A stretch of DNA of 64,000 nt, from contig CP078104.1 in NCBI GenBank assembly GCA_019203745.1, positions 372,001 to 436,000 of the forward strand, read 5' to 3'. Origin of the DNA: Chryseobacterium sp. E1. GTDB taxonomy: Bacteria; Bacteroidota; Bacteroidia; Flavobacteriales; Weeksellaceae. Each line of letters starts with the position of its first letter. Within the stretch, counting starts at the first letter, position 1. The position numbers and the translations under genes were made by a program. The notes under the pieces were generated by a model. The model worked only from the letters and a program-made list of their open reading frames with translations. It ran no database searches and was not told the origin of the DNA. Shown here in pieces: positions 8,893 through 19,538 of this stretch.

Positions 8893-9440
8893 ATGCTTAC
8901 AATAGATTTCTCAACATTTCCGGAGCTGGAAACGGAAAGATTAAAACTGCGGCGTGCTGACTCAATGATATTCATGAGCTCTTTGCCTTACGTTCCGATC
9001 CTCAGATAATGCAATATATTCCTAAGCCACCGGCTGCCAATCTTGAAGAGATTTCGGAACACCTAAGAATAATCGAGGAGAAAATCAGCAGCAATGAGCT
9101 TATCAATTGGGCCATAACGCTAAAAGATGATTCTAAAATGATTGGTACAATAGGATATTATCATATTAAACCGGAGCATTACCGGGCAGAAATAGGTTAT
9201 ATGCTGCTTCCCGGTTATCAGGGAAAAGGATATGTCACAGAGGCTATTAATCTTGTGGTGGATTATGGTTTTTCTGCTATGGAACTTCATTCAATTGAGG
9301 CGCTTATTGATCCTGAGAATATAGCTTCTGCAAGAGTACTGGAGAAATGCGGATTTATAAAGGAAGGACATTTTAAAGAAAATGAATTTTATGACGGAAA
9401 ATTCATCGATACAGTCATTTACTCAAAATTAAACAGATAA
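8893..9440 (+). CDS. GNAT family N-acetyltransferase, RimJ/RimL-like (one frame break)
   Basis: The start at 8893 gives MLTIDFSTFPELETERLKLRR, then after a lost base near 8963 DIHELFALRSDPQIMQYI, a classical N-terminus for ribosomal-protein-type acetyltransferases. The core has MIGTIGYYHI, AEIGYMLLPGYQGKGYVTEA (acetyl-CoA binding Q/R-x-x-G-x-G/A loop) and SARVLEKCGFIKEG. The product probably acetylates a protein N-terminus or a small amine. It precedes a small membrane gene by 20 bp, possibly an operon. Confidence 0.88.
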
Positions 9441-9460
9441 ATTTATTCAAAATAACAAGG

Positions 9461-9879
9461 ATGGCTTTTAATGAAATTAAAAATGAGATAAGATCCAATA
9501 TAAAAACCGATCGAAAATTAAAACTGATCTGGTATTGGGGAATAATTTCCATGTTGGCTGTTTTTATTCTGAAATGGTTTAGAGCAAAACATTTACAGCT
9601 CTCTCCTGCCATTGATTTTCTCCAGGGTACTTTACCCAATTTCTTTGCTGCAACAGGATTTTGTGCCGTATTTTTCATTTACTATAAATTGATTTTCCAG
9701 ACTGACAGTTCATTCAATAAAAAACTGATGTTCTCCACTTTTTTACTTTTGTCGGGTTAATTATTTGGGAAATCATTCAATACTTTATGGGAAGCCCGAT
9801 GGATTTTTACGACATTTTAATGACTACAACAGGATGTATTCTGACAGCGGGTTTTATCAAACAGATTTATAAGAGATAA
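9461..9879 (+). CDS. Small membrane protein, possibly VanZ-like (one frame break)
   Basis: The 139-residue product has a charged N-terminus (MAFNEIKNEIRSNIKTDRK) and about four hydrophobic segments, including WYWGIISMLAVFILKWF and FAATGFCAVFFIYYKLIF. After one lost base near 9755 the frame continues LIIWEIIQYFMG, FYDILMTTTGCILTAGF. The WE-x2-Q ... D-I-L ... G pattern resembles VanZ-like membrane proteins, but this is only a weak similarity. It follows the GNAT gene closely. Confidence 0.6.
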
Positions 9880-9959
9880 ACAAAAAATTTTAAGATATTC
9901 GGACCGCCCGAAAGCAAGGCATTTTAAACTATAAACCATATTCTAAAGAAAAATTTACG

Positions 9960-11256
9960 ATGAGACAGACTGTTTTAATAACTGCATTTCTTTTATTGAC
10001 AAAAAACGCAATCGCTCAGGAACAACATAAACCCTATGATAACATTCCTGTTTTTTTGATGAAATAAAAACAGCTTCAAAGCAGAATACCGGGTTATGGA
10101 ATAAAGATTTATATGGCCCCATGCTTTTGGTTGATCCTAAAACAAGGGAAATTTTTGCCAATGAACCTGACACTGAAGGTCTGTTAAAGCTTACCGGAAA
10201 TGTCTATTCAGGGATTTTACCGGATAAGATCAATATTGCCAATACAGCAATCAACTGGAATGGAAAAAGATGGGCAATGATCATGCTTCCGCTTCCTCAA
10301 GATAAGGAAAACAGGCTCAATTTACTGGCTCATGAGTCGTTTCATAGCATACAGCCTTCATTAGGTTTTACGCTCAGCAACGCTGAAAATAATCATCTGG
10401 ACCAGAAAGACGGAAGAATCTACCTCCGCCTGGAAATGGAGGCATTGAAGAAAGCAGTTCAGTCATCATCAGAAAAAGAAATACACAAGCATCTGACTAA
10501 CGCCCTGATGTTCAGAAAATACAGACACTCGCTTTACAAGAACTCAAATACCACTGAAAATCTGCTGGAGCTTAATGAAGGAATTGCTGAATTTACAGGA
10601 GCCATGTTCAGCGGGAGAAATAAAGCTCAGATGACCCAATTTTTCACGAACGGAATCGATGAGTTTTTAAAAATCCCACCTTTGTGCGTTCATTCGCTTA
10701 TCATACAATTCCGGCTTATGGATACCTGCTGTCTGCCAAAGATAAAAGCTGGAACCGAAAAATTTCTGACACCACCAATCTTACGGATTATTTTGTAAAA
10801 GCATTCCGGACCCAAATTCCTGATGACTTAAAAGAAGCTGTAAGCAACCGGACTGCTGATTATAACGGAAAAGTGATCATTGAAGAAGAAACAGCAAGAG
10901 AAGAAAAAACGAAAAAACTGATTGCTGAATACACGCTTAAATTCATTGATCAGCCGCATTTTGAGATCAAATTTGAGAAAATGAATATCTCTTTTGATCC
11001 AAGGAATATTGTACCGATAGAAGATAAAGGTACGGTGTATCCTAACATCAGGGTGACAGATAAATGGGGCATCCTGACAGTTGAAAACGGAGCATTGATG
11101 AGCCCAAACTGGGATAAAATTTCCATATCCAATCCTACCCAGACAACAGATAAAAAAATATCCGGAGATGGCTGGACTCTGGAACTCAGCAACGGCTACA
11201 CGATAGAAAAAGATCAGACAAGCGGAAATTATAAATTAAAGAAGCCTGTAAAATAA
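9960..11256 (+). CDS. Secreted putative zinc metallopeptidase with HExxH motif (frame-broken)
   Basis: The start at 9960 gives a signal peptide (MRQTVLITAFLLLTKNAIAQ). The mature region includes MLLVDPKTREIFANEPD, MIMLPLPQDKENRLNLL, and the motif AHESFHSIQ, which is HExxH; a downstream glutamate lies in LELNEGIAEFTG as in gluzincins. The C-terminal ~100 residues (DPRNIVPIEDKGTVYPNIR, GWTLELSNGYTIEKD) form a separate, probably beta-rich, domain. Single-base losses near 10058 (T7 tract) and 10672 account for the frame changes. No named family is recognised; protease activity is inferred only from the motif. Confidence 0.7.
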
Positions 11257-11272
11257 TCGAATAAGAAACAGG

Positions 11273-11331
11273 CTGTCCCAATAATGCATTAACAGGCTAC
11301 GATATTAGCCTAATCATCAGCTTTGAGACAG
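11273..11331. terminator. Nested hairpin between convergent genes
   Basis: An inner stem AGGCTA (11294-11299) / TAGCCT (11306-11311) lies inside a weaker outer pairing of CTGTC (11273) with GACAG (11331). It sits between a plus-strand and a minus-strand gene end. Confidence 0.45.
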
Positions 11332-11394
11332 ATTCCATTTATATTTTTTCCAGAATAATATTTTGTCAGGAGACAACCTTAGTACATCAAAAGG

Positions 11395-11889
11395 TTATCC
11401 GTAATAGTATTCAGAGGTAACATCGCCTTTGAAATCAGGTCTGAAATCCTGTTTCTGCATATTCAGCTCAAACAGCCGCTCACCGTTTTTTCTTCCGGCA
11501 CGTATTTTCAAAGAATACCATCCGTTTTCCAGAGGAAGGATAATGCTGTTGTCATCACTGATCAAAGTGATATCTTTCAAATAACCGATCCCCACTACCC
11601 GCACCTCATTATTGCTTGTCTGGAAGATCCACCCTGTAGATTGTGCTTCAACTTCGCTATGATCCAGAATATATTCTTCGCCTGTAGATATCTGAAAAGA
11701 ATAATAGTCTTCTTCCACTCCTATGATCGGGATTGCAATTCCGGATTTTGTTATTTCATCACCATGTTCGTTTTCAACAAAATATTTTAAGATATTATTA
11801 CCGGGCAGGTTATATTCCTGCAGGTATTTCGATAAAAGTTCCGGGCTGTAAATCACAAAACCTTTCATTTCTGAGAATATTTTTTTCAT
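11395..11889 (-). CDS. Hypothetical protein, 164 aa
   Basis: I chose the ATG at 11889 (MKKIFSEMKGFVIYSPE) because a good promoter lies just upstream. The protein is acidic and soluble-looking, with beta-strand-like segments (EEDYYSFQISTGEEYILD, EVRVVGIGYLKDITLIS, GWYSLKIRAGRKN) and an aromatic C-terminus (SEYYYG). It has no signal peptide or membrane segment. I do not recognise the family; its size and style resemble immunity-type or DUF proteins of flavobacteria, but no toxin gene is adjacent. The frame is intact. Confidence 0.65.
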   Translation of the reverse strand: MKKIFSEMKGFVIYSPELLSKYLQEYNLPGNNILKYFVENEHGDEITKSGIAIPIIGVEEDYYSFQISTGEEYILDHSEVEAQSTGWIFQTSNNEVRVVGIGYLKDITLISDDNSIILPLENGWYSLKIRAGRKNGERLFELNMQKQDFRPDFKGDVTSEYYYG

Positions 11890-11940
11890 AATATATTGAG
11901 ATTGGATTTGGTTAATTTTTATAATAATGTGATGGTATAA

Positions 11941-11969
11941 CAAATATAAAACGGGAATTGATTTTCAAA
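11941..11969 (-). promoter_or_regulatory. Bacteroidota promoter for the 164-aa hypothetical gene
   Basis: On the minus strand TTTG (11969-11966), a 17-bp spacer and TATATTTG (11948-11941) fit the consensus, ending 52 bp before the ATG. Confidence 0.6.
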
Positions 11970-12036
11970 AAATTTTCCGGCATCAATCTGAAAATTTGTA
12001 GTAGTTCTACGACTTTTACACAATAACTCTACATTC

Positions 12037-12159
12037 ATGAATCTGAAGATCAACAAGAAACACACTAAACATCAGACCACTATAAAATTATCTCAAAAAA
12101 ACAACCTGCATTTCTACCCACTGTCCGGAGAAATAAATACTGAATTATCAAAGACTTAA
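12037..12159 (+). CDS. Short ORF, possible 40-aa peptide
   Basis: An ATG-to-TAA frame encodes MNLKINKKHTKHQTTIKLS plus about 20 more residues, basic at the N-terminus. It lies in a 390-bp gap and has no recognised relatives. The lysine/threonine-rich start vaguely recalls leader regions of flavobacterial ribosomally made peptides, but there is no cysteine, no double-glycine motif and no maturation gene nearby. Confidence 0.15.
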   Translation: MNLKINKKHTKHQTTIKLSQKNNLHFYPLSGEINTELSKT

Positions 12160-12282
12160 CATTAATACTTTTGTAAAATCCATAGTAAATAATAAATAGA
12201 TCACCCTTTAATAGTAGAAAATATTATACTCAAATTAGCATTTTAATAAATTCCGATTCAAGTAAAAGATCATATTTACCAC
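12160..12282. other. AT-rich intergenic remainder
   Basis: No coding frame or clear regulatory motif was found here. With the weak short ORF before it, this makes up the gap between the two minus-strand genes. Confidence 0.4.
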
Positions 12283-12313
12283 AAAGGTTTCACTACCAGT
12301 GAGTGAAACCTTT
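12283..12313 (-). terminator. Terminator of the S41 peptidase gene
   Basis: An 11-bp perfect stem, AAAGGTTTCAC (12283-12293) with GTGAAACCTTT (12303-12313), lies 15 bp downstream of the S41 stop codon. Confidence 0.75.
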
Positions 12314-12327
12314 ATTTTATGATTTTA

Positions 12328-14091
12328 TTATTTTTTCTTGAGCTCCAGAGCTTTCTTCAGGTAAACATCAGTCTGGTCCAAAAATTCCTGATCAGTCTGA
12401 TGAACTTCAATATGGGGAATAATTCCCTGACCTTTCTTCTGATCCGGAAGATTCTGAGCATCCTGAATCACGTGAACAATAGAAAATCCGGTCTGAATTC
12501 CTGTATTGGGAAGTTCATAGACAAGCGGAAGATGCCCGTTGTGCTCATAATAGCCTCCAACAGTTTCTTTTCCTATAACAATGGCATTGGTATACGATTT
12601 TATCAGTGAAGCCAGATGTGAAGCTGCTGAAGCAACACGGTGGTCAACCAACAAATAAAGCTGCCCTTGGAAAGTTTTTTCGTTCGGCAGAATTGAAGGG
12701 TTCTTATCATCTGCCCAGTAGTATTTTTCCTGGATGGCTTTGGGATATAATGATTTAAGATAGGCATTCAGTCCATTTTTATCGGTTACTCCATTGGTAA
12801 GGAAAAGCGGAGTGATGACCAGCTTTTCTTCCAGAGGAACTTCATTAAACTTTGTATAAGCATAATGGCTGTCCCGGAATGGCCTCTGTGTAAGATAAGA
12901 GAAAACTTTCTCATAAAGAGCTCCTGTGCCTCCGGTATTCCCTCTCAGGTCAACAATCAGGTTTTGTATCTTCTCTCTTTCCAGCGTATCCATCATCCGG
13001 TCAAGAAAAGTACTGAATTTTTTATAGGCAGGATCTTCCTTTCCGGTTGCAAAGTCAAAACCTCTCAATGACAGACGGTAAGTTCCCTCTCCTTCTTTTG
13101 TAAAGCTGTATTTTTCGGAAAGCAGTTTTTATCGAAGGTAAGCGAATGTCTTGATTCCTGAAGTTTTTTAAAGTTTTCCAGAGATATTCCGGGCAGGGAA
13201 ACTTCATTCTCTTTCCCGTTCCATTGATAGCGGATCACATAATTTTTGTGGGTTCCGAATTCAATATAAAACTTATCCAGCATCCCTCTTTCAAAACCTG
13301 TAATTTCTTTATAAGGCATTGAATATCCGTCAGAAAAATAGTATTGTGAAAAGCGGGTAATCATTTCTTTGGCAGAAACTCCGTTAACAGACAGAATTTC
13401 AGCACCAAGAGGTACAGCTATATCTTTTGAATCCTGCAGCAGGCGTCCGTCAATATTTTTAAAGTAACCGGCAGATATTCCGGCTTTTGGGTCAGATAAT
13501 AGGAAGCATGATTGGGCAGATCCGTATAATTATGGCAGCTGCCTTCAAATCCGGTAAGTCTGGCGATTACCTTATAAAAGTCAAAGATGCTTTTACAGTT
13601 TGCGGCTTCTTTTTCTGCGAGCTGATACATACTGTCTATCTCTTTCCTGCTTCTGTATACGTATAATCCGGAATTTACCTTTTCCCTGATGGTGCGGAAG
13701 GTATAAAGGTCTTCTACAAACTGCCCTGAAGTGATCTGGTCTTTCAGAACCGGCAAAACTTTGGATTCGGTAACGGATACTTTAGCGACTTTGGCTTTCT
13801 CAAGATAGGATTTAGCCCAGATTTTAAATTCATATTTTTTACCTTTCTCCGGAGAAAAATATAAGCGTTCAACACTTTTAATTCCTCTGGAATCATCCTG
13901 TTCCTTTATTTTTTTCCTTCCATGAATAATGATACTCCAAGATTGGCATCACCTGACTCTACCGATATCCACACGGATCTGTTGGATTTTGGTGTATATT
14001 TCAGGGTATCTCCCGGTTTCAGTTCTAAACCGGTCTGCGCATAAGCGGTATTCATCAGCAGTAAAAGTGGGATGATAAAGGGTTTGGTCAT
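12328..14091 (-). CDS. Secreted S41 family peptidase (frame-broken)
   Basis: The ATG at 14091 begins a signal peptide (MTKPFIIPLLLLMNTAYAQ). A beta-rich N-terminal domain follows, then a helical region (VEDLYTFRTIREKVNSG), a PDZ-like part (LGAEILSVNGVSAKEMI) and the S41 tail-specific protease core: LIVDLRGNTGGTG, HRVASAASHLASLIKSY with the nucleophile-region Ser, and VIGKETVGGYYEHNG with the Lys region. The enzyme would cleave proteins at C-terminal regions in the periplasm or outside. Frame changes near 13906, 13490, 13425 and 13125 each fit lost bases. Its span of ~588 codons is normal for this secreted S41 group. Confidence 0.88.
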
Positions 14092-14164
14092 TGTTAATTT
14101 TTAATCGGCTAATATACAAATTAACCTCAACCGATCTTATGATCCCTGAAACCTACTTTCTACA

Positions 14165-14667
14165 CTATAGTTTTACACTCATATCCTGTACTTCTTCTGC
14201 AGAAAAGCCATAGATCTGAGGTGTTTTTACATCAAGCAGGTTCAGGTAAATATAGATTTCCGCCCTGTGATGAATTTCGTGTTCTATCATTGCCCGAAGC
14301 CATTTCCAGATTGAAATCTCATTGTTGGCAGGCGTTAAGCATTTACGGGTAAGGTCTTCATCAGAAAGGGCATTGATGATTTCCAGGGTCTGCCCGTGCA
14401 TTTCATTAAAAAACTGTACCGTTTCATCATAGCCGTCGGCCAGCTCTTTTCCACATCCAGGATAGGCACTTTTTCTTCCTGAAATGGTTTCGCCATACAT
14501 ATACCGTTCAATAGCGGCAATATGCCTGATCTGATCCCCAATGGTAAATTTTCCGGGTTTATAGGAAAAATCAATATGCTCAGGGGAATTACTTCAATGA
14601 TCCGGTTGGTTCTTTCCCTTATTTTCTCATAATAATCGATAAAAGATTTTACTGATTTTATTTCCAT
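14165..14667 (-). CDS. DinB superfamily protein (one frame break)
   Basis: The protein starts MEIKSVKSFIDYYEKIRER and, with one lost base near 14575, continues KPGKFTIGDQIRHIAAIERYMYGE, then the helical bundle to EHEIHHRAEIYIYLNLL. Histidines in IRHI, and in the EHEIHHRAE segment, form the typical DinB metal site. DinB-like proteins are damage-induced or detoxification-linked thiol-dependent enzymes of mostly unknown substrate. Length (~167 residues) is normal. No signal peptide is present. Confidence 0.88.
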
Positions 14668-14844
14668 GTATTTCGTTTTTAATAATCATCAATCGTGAAC
14701 TGCCATTATTTCTTCCTGTGAATATAAGAAATCTTAAAACGGGATTTAATTTCCATAAAAAATAATTTAGATATAAAAATCCCCAATAATTGCTTTAAAA
14801 TTTGGCAGCTTATCAAATATCTGATATTTTAGTGAAAAATAACC

Positions 14845-15992
14845 ATGATGAAAACCTGGATAACACTGCTTATGCTGCTGTTGAGTTTCGGAACTATGAC
14901 TGGCCAGTCCGCAAAAATCAACACTGAAAAATTACTCGAATATTATGAAAACCAACGTTATGAAGATGCTGCAAAGTACCTTCAGAGTATTTATACAGAT
15001 GATACCCGTGATATCAAAGCTCTGAGCCAGATCGCCTACTGCAATATGATGGCGGGAAAGCTTCCTGAAGCAGAAAAAGGTTATTTGAAAATCAACGAAA
15101 TACAACCTGACAATCCATCAACTTTATTCAGTCTGGTCAGCATCAATTCCAGAAGAGGAAATGCATCCAAAGCAAAATCTTATCTTCAGCAGATCATCAG
15201 GCTGGACAGTATGAATTTTAATGCCTATAAACAGCTGGCGGCATACGAAGATACTTCAGAGGCCAAACTCAGATTTCTATAAGAAAAGCCAATGCGCTGA
15301 AGGCAACCGATCCGGATGTGGCTTATGATCTTTCTATGGTCTACCGTGAGCTTAAGCAATACCAGCAGGCTTATGATGTATTACAAACAGCGATCAATGC
15401 TGATCCGGAAAATTTCACATTACAGCAGGCTCAGCTGCCTGTATCTAATCAGCTGGGGAAATATATCGAAGTCATTACAACGGGTGAAAAACTACTGAAA
15501 ATAAATGCTGATGCCAATGTCATGAATGATCTTGGGCAGGCTTATTTTTATCTGAAAGATTATCAGAAGTGTGCCAACATGTATAAAATACTGGAAGACC
15601 TCGGTGTGCAGAATGAAGGTACATTATATTATATGGCCCTGAGCTATCGTGAACTGAAAGATTATGACAAAGCGGCAATCTATGCCCAAAAAACCATTGA
15701 CGAAGCTATTTCAGACCATACAACAGTATACTACGCCGCACTGGCAGGTATTTATGAAGATAAAAATCAGTATCATGAAGCACTAAACGCTTATAAAAGA
15801 GGTCTTACTTTTGGTGAGAGCAACATCATCTATTACCGCCTGGGACTTCTTTACGACCTCAACCTTAAACAGCCTAAAAATGCCGTCACCTATTATCAGC
15901 TGTACCTTAGAAACAAACCTGATCAGGCAAAAGAAAAGCAGCAGATTGATTATGCAAAAGGGAGAATATCAGCGTTAGCAGGAACAAAATAG
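14845..15992 (+). CDS. Secreted tetratricopeptide-repeat protein (one frame break)
   Basis: The ATG at 14845 gives MMKTWITLLMLLLSFGTMTGQ, a signal peptide. The rest is almost all TPR helices: YYENQRYEDAAKYLQSIY, AEKGYLKINEIQPDNPSTL, AKSYLQQIIRLDSMNFNAY, AYDVLQTAINADPENFTL, AYFYLKDYQKCANMYKIL and so on to YYQLYLRNKPDQAKEKQ. TPR arrays are protein-binding scaffolds; in this location it probably assists assembly in the periplasm. One base is lost near 15280 (RFYKKANALKATDPDVAYDL when restored). About 382 residues in total. Confidence 0.85.
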
Positions 15993-16021
15993 AAACAGCA
16001 TTGAATGATACTACAAAGATC

Positions 16022-16038
16022 CCGGGAGCTATTCCCGG
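16022..16038. terminator. Hairpin between convergent genes
   Basis: CCGGGA (16022-16027), loop GCTAT, TCCCGG (16033-16038), between the TPR gene (stop 15992) and the lipoprotein gene (stop 16047). Confidence 0.5.
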
Positions 16039-16046
16039 TACATCGA

Positions 16047-16789
16047 CTACATTTCCAGTTCGTCAAAATCTTTAATTTCCGAGAGTTTATACAACTTATC
16101 TATTTTAATATTCGTCCATTTTTTTCGAACACTTCTTCTCCGCTGTCTGCAGCTTCATTGGTATTTTCCTGTGTAAGCATTTTCTTCGTAGAAAAATTGA
16201 TGCTGGTGGTACTGTTGACAACAGGTCCTGTATTTGAGCTGTTATCATAACCAATCAGTTCAAAATCGGAATTCTGATATCTGAAAGTGTACTTCCAATA
16301 GCCATATCTTCCATGGGCATAATGAATATTAAGATTGCCTTTTTCTTCGTATACCATTAGCTCGGGAGCATAATACACTCCTCCTTCTTCATTTTCCGAA
16401 GAAAAGCAGCTGTAGTTTTCTGATGCCGGCTGATATCCTTCATCTGTTTTGAAGAGAACAATAATTCCGCGACGATTACGATCTAGCTTACCACGATTCT
16501 CATCATTAACAATATTTTTAGGGTCAACTTTCTTGATAATAAGGATGCAGTCTTTCACGCCATCCTTATTGAGATCTCCGAATGATTTTTCGAAAAGTGC
16601 ATATCCTTCCGGAACAAAATCAATGATTTCTTTTTCGTTTCCTCAGATGGTTTTGCCTGTACAGGAGCTTCCACCGCAGTTTCGTTTTTTTGATTCTGTG
16701 GTAACTTTTCCTTTTTATCCGCTTTGGAACAGCTACAAACCACCATAAGTGAGAATGCGGCCAGCCAACTGTAATTTCTATTTTTTCAT
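16047..16789 (-). CDS. Hypothetical lipoprotein (frame-broken)
   Basis: The restored N-terminus (ATG at 16789) leads through WLAAFSLMVVCSCSKADKK, a lipobox with Cys followed by a charged linker rich in K, E, Q and P. The mature domain contains VPEGYALFEKSFGDLNKDG, a calcium-loop-like D-N-x-D-G motif, then KDCILIIKKVDP, YAHGRYGYWKYTFRYQNSDFELIGYD and STKKMLTQENTN. This pattern matches small flavobacterial lipoproteins with a 'GDLNxDGxxD' opening. Frame breaks lie near 16780, 16640 and 16104; the last, in TTAAAATAG, restores a C-terminus ending KDFDELEM. The function is unknown. Confidence 0.7.
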
Positions 16790-17036
16790 ATTATTTTATT
16801 CTATCCTGCAGTTTTGCTTATTGCTTATTAAATAATGTCAGCTTACAAAAATATTGCCCGCCTGCACTTAATAACTATTTAAAAAGTCTTTTGGACATAA
16901 ATACAACTTTTTCTGTTTCTATCATTCATTTTTTGTAATTTAAACCGAATTTAAATTTTCTATCGGTATTGAAAACCGGTATTTGAAAACATTAGCTTTT
17001 CACTCCCACTATTATCCATTTAAACAGAAGCAGATT

Positions 17037-17803
17037 ATGAAGCAGAATATTTATGACAATCCGGATTTTTTCGCCGGTTACAAAGCGCTCCGTGATGGGG
17101 ATAAAGGGCTGAATGAATTGTTGGAACAGCCAGCGATGAGAAACCTGTTGATTCCTGTTCAGGACAAAACCGTTCTTGATATGGGCTGCGGCCTTGGGCA
17201 TCAGATTTTGTCACTATTACAACAGAAACCCATGAAGATTACAGGGTTGGATATTTCTCAAAAAATGCTCAGTGAGGCGCAAAAAGGATTTCATCTCCAA
17301 AAGTTGACTGGGTATGTTCTGCCCTTGAAGATTTTGATTTCGGTAACAACAGGTTTGATCTGGTCATAAGTTCAATGACGTTACACTATATTGATGATCT
17401 TACTTCACTTTTCCAAAAAGTTGCAGACAGTTTAAAATCTGGCGGACAGTTTTTATTTTCGATGGAACATCCGGTATGTGCAGCAACATTGAAACCGTGG
17501 AAAGATCCTGATGGTGAAAATTACCCGCTCATGAACCGCTACTCTGAAGAAGGTCTCAGAAAACAGAATTGGCTGGTAGAAGGAGTAGAAAAATACCATC
17601 ATTCATTAAGTACTATAGTCGAAGCGATTTTGTCTGCAGGGTTGGTATTGAAAAACCTGAAAGAACCAAGTCCTGATCAGGAACTTTTGAAACTTCGCCC
17701 TGATTTTCAGCAACATTTACACCGCCCTCCTATTGTGATCATGAATAGTAAAAAAATTAACCTGTTATTTTGTGACGATAATCACAAAAAGAAAAGATAC
17801 TGA
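17037..17803 (+). CDS. SAM-dependent class I methyltransferase (one frame break)
   Basis: The start at 17037 gives MKQNIYDNPDFFAGYKALRD. SAM-binding motif I is VLDMGCGLGHQ, motif II lies in ITGLDISQKML, and after a frame change near 17300 the continuation is VDWVCSALEDFDF, DLVISSMTLHYIDDL (motif IV region) and LKSGGQFLFSMEHPV. The HPV-x-A-x11-Y region is typical for small-molecule O- or N-methyltransferases. The substrate is unknown. It is followed within 33 bp by an NTF2-like gene. Length is ~255 residues. Confidence 0.88.
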
Positions 17804-17836
17804 TCAGCTAATTTTGTTGAAATAAAAAACAATATT

Positions 17837-18169
17837 ATGAGCAATACAACCGAAAATGTAGCAGAACAATTTATTCATTATCTGAATGAGGAAGAGTTTG
17901 ATAAGGCAGAAAGCTGTCTTGATGCTGATTTTAAATTCATAGGAGTAATGGGAACCAGAGACGGAGCTTCTGTCTATATCAATGACATGAAGAAAATGAA
18001 ATTCAAATACAAGATTATTCAGACCTTCAGATCCGGAGAAGATGTATGCATCTGGTATGATATTGATATGGGAAAGAAAACCCTGCAGGCTGCCGGATGG
18101 TATCATATCACAGACGGGAAGATCCATACATTTAAAGTATTATTTGATCCAAGACCATTATTAGATTAA
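17837..18169 (+). CDS. NTF2-like / SnoaL-like protein
   Basis: An intact 110-residue protein starting MSNTTENVAEQFIHYLNEEEFDKAESCLD, with the cone-shaped alpha+beta fold pattern: helices, then FKFIGVMGTRDGASVYINDM, IIQTFRSGEDVCIWYDIDM, and KIHTFKVLFDPRPLL. Such proteins act as small isomerase-like enzymes or ligand-binding stand-alone domains; no catalytic residue can be assigned with confidence. It follows the methyltransferase on the same strand, and a strong hairpin comes after. Confidence 0.8.
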   Translation: MSNTTENVAEQFIHYLNEEEFDKAESCLDADFKFIGVMGTRDGASVYINDMKKMKFKYKIIQTFRSGEDVCIWYDIDMGKKTLQAAGWYHITDGKIHTFKVLFDPRPLLD

Positions 18170-18185
18170 TTTCTGATCAGATATC

Positions 18186-18222
18186 AATGACTCAGGCGTT
18201 CCTTCGGAACGCCCGAGTCATT
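18186..18222. terminator. Strong bidirectional hairpin between convergent genes
   Basis: A 17-bp stem with one A-C mismatch (18186-18202 with 18206-18222) around TTC. It follows the NTF2-like gene; the convergent DUF6624 gene ends at 18320. There is no T-run. Confidence 0.6.
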
Positions 18223-18319
18223 CAAATTATTTATCTCATCTATAGATTCTTTATGTACGATGTTGCCTTGTTTTCACAAGACTGGAAGATCTTAAGCTGA
18301 AGCAGCTATTCGTTTCCTT

Positions 18320-18881
18320 TCAGAGCCAGCCTACTTTCTTTCGCCAGGCTGTGTATCCATTGTCACCGGCCTCTATTTCAGGAATACGATCCGGTTCAGG
18401 AATATTGTTGATTTCTTCCTGAGAGAATTCATGAAGATTGGCCTTTTTCCTTTCTTTATTCAGTTGTTCTTTATTTTCTACCGGGAAAGGGACTCCATTG
18501 ACTGTCAACTGGGTGCCGTATTTTTGAGGTTTGCTTTCAAAAAACTTTATTCTGTCATGTAGATAGGCTTTTTGTTTTTGGATTGATATCACCGGAATGT
18601 TCTTCCATCATCCGATAGCATTGTTTCATAAAATCAGGTTCACCAATGGAATGCTGGATGATCAGCCAGGCAGCATCACTTCCCGTCTCACCTACTTTTG
18701 AAATGGTAGGAAAACCTATTTCTGCAATAATTTCCCGAAGCCGTTCTGCATTTTCACGATGAACTTTTTCCATTACGGGATGATAGCCTTCTGAAAGTTT
18801 TCCTGCAGCCAACAGTTCTTCTCTTATAGCTAAATCATGATCTGCAAGTTCTGTCAGTTCTTTTGCAAGTCTGTCATTCAT
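18320..18881 (-). CDS. DUF6624 domain-containing protein (one frame break)
   Basis: The start at 18881 gives MNDRLAKELTELADHDLAIREELLAAGKL, followed by RENAERLREIIAEIGFPTISKVG, SDAAWLIIQHSIGEPDFM, and after a frame break near 18575 KQKAYLHDRIKFFESKPQKYGTQL. The blocks 'GFP..S.VG..gs.aAWLIvQHa' and 'AyL.DRi....g.pQ.YGTQ' are the signature of DUF6624. About 187 residues with no signal peptide. The biochemical role is unknown. Confidence 0.82.
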
Positions 18882-18974
18882 TTTTATAATTTTTTGATAA
18901 GATATTCAGTAATTCTGTGTGCCTCTTTCTGCAATATTATTACTTTTAATGGTACAAGTTATAAAATATCCAAT

Positions 18975-19538
18975 TCAGTATGAACCTGCTTCAATGATCC
19001 CAAGGATAAATTCTGCTCTTTTTTCCACTGGAGCTTCAGGGACTTCATTCAGATGATAACTATATTCCAGATAGATTTCTTTCATATGATTGTAAGTGGC
19101 GGTAGCTTGATCAAAATCTTGTTTTCTTTCAGGATCATTTTCATAAATTTCTCTCCAGGGCGGAAGAATAAATACATTCTTATGGTAGATCATTTCCCGG
19201 GCTATTGTTTTCATTTCCTCAGGAACAGGAATATTTTCCAATCTGAGATATCCAATAGTATCCAATATTCCACGGTCAAAGAAAACGGGTCCGGAACTAC
19301 CGCTTTCTATGATTTTCTGATAGTTTTTTACAGAGGCTTCAAACATCAGCTCCGCAAAAAGTCTTTTGTTCATCCATGGCAGCCCTTCTCCATTCATCAG
19401 AATCTGTTCTTTGATGATTCTCCGTCCTTCTTCCGGAACGGTAAGATAACCAATACTTTTCAGCGCATTCAGCAGGGTTGTTTTTCCGACTCCGGGACCA
19501 CCGGTGATGATGTATAGCGGGTAGGTTTTATATTTCAT
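18975..19538 (-). CDS. P-loop ATP-binding protein, AAA_28 type
   Basis: I chose the ATG at 19538 (MKYKTYPLYIITGGPG) because it starts nine residues before the Walker A motif GGPGVGKTT; a longer in-frame extension upstream has no family support. Further landmarks are TVPEEGRRIIKEQ, FDRGILDTIGYL (Walker B-like FFDRG) and FILPPWREIYENDPERKQ. This pattern fits AAA_28 nucleoside/nucleotide-kinase-like ATPases. The substrate is unknown. The 187-residue frame is intact. Confidence 0.85.
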   Translation of the reverse strand: MKYKTYPLYIITGGPGVGKTTLLNALKSIGYLTVPEEGRRIIKEQILMNGEGLPWMNKRLFAELMFEASVKNYQKIIESGSSGPVFFDRGILDTIGYLRLENIPVPEEMKTIAREMIYHKNVFILPPWREIYENDPERKQDFDQATATYNHMKEIYLEYSYHLNEVPEAPVEKRAEFILGIIEAGSY

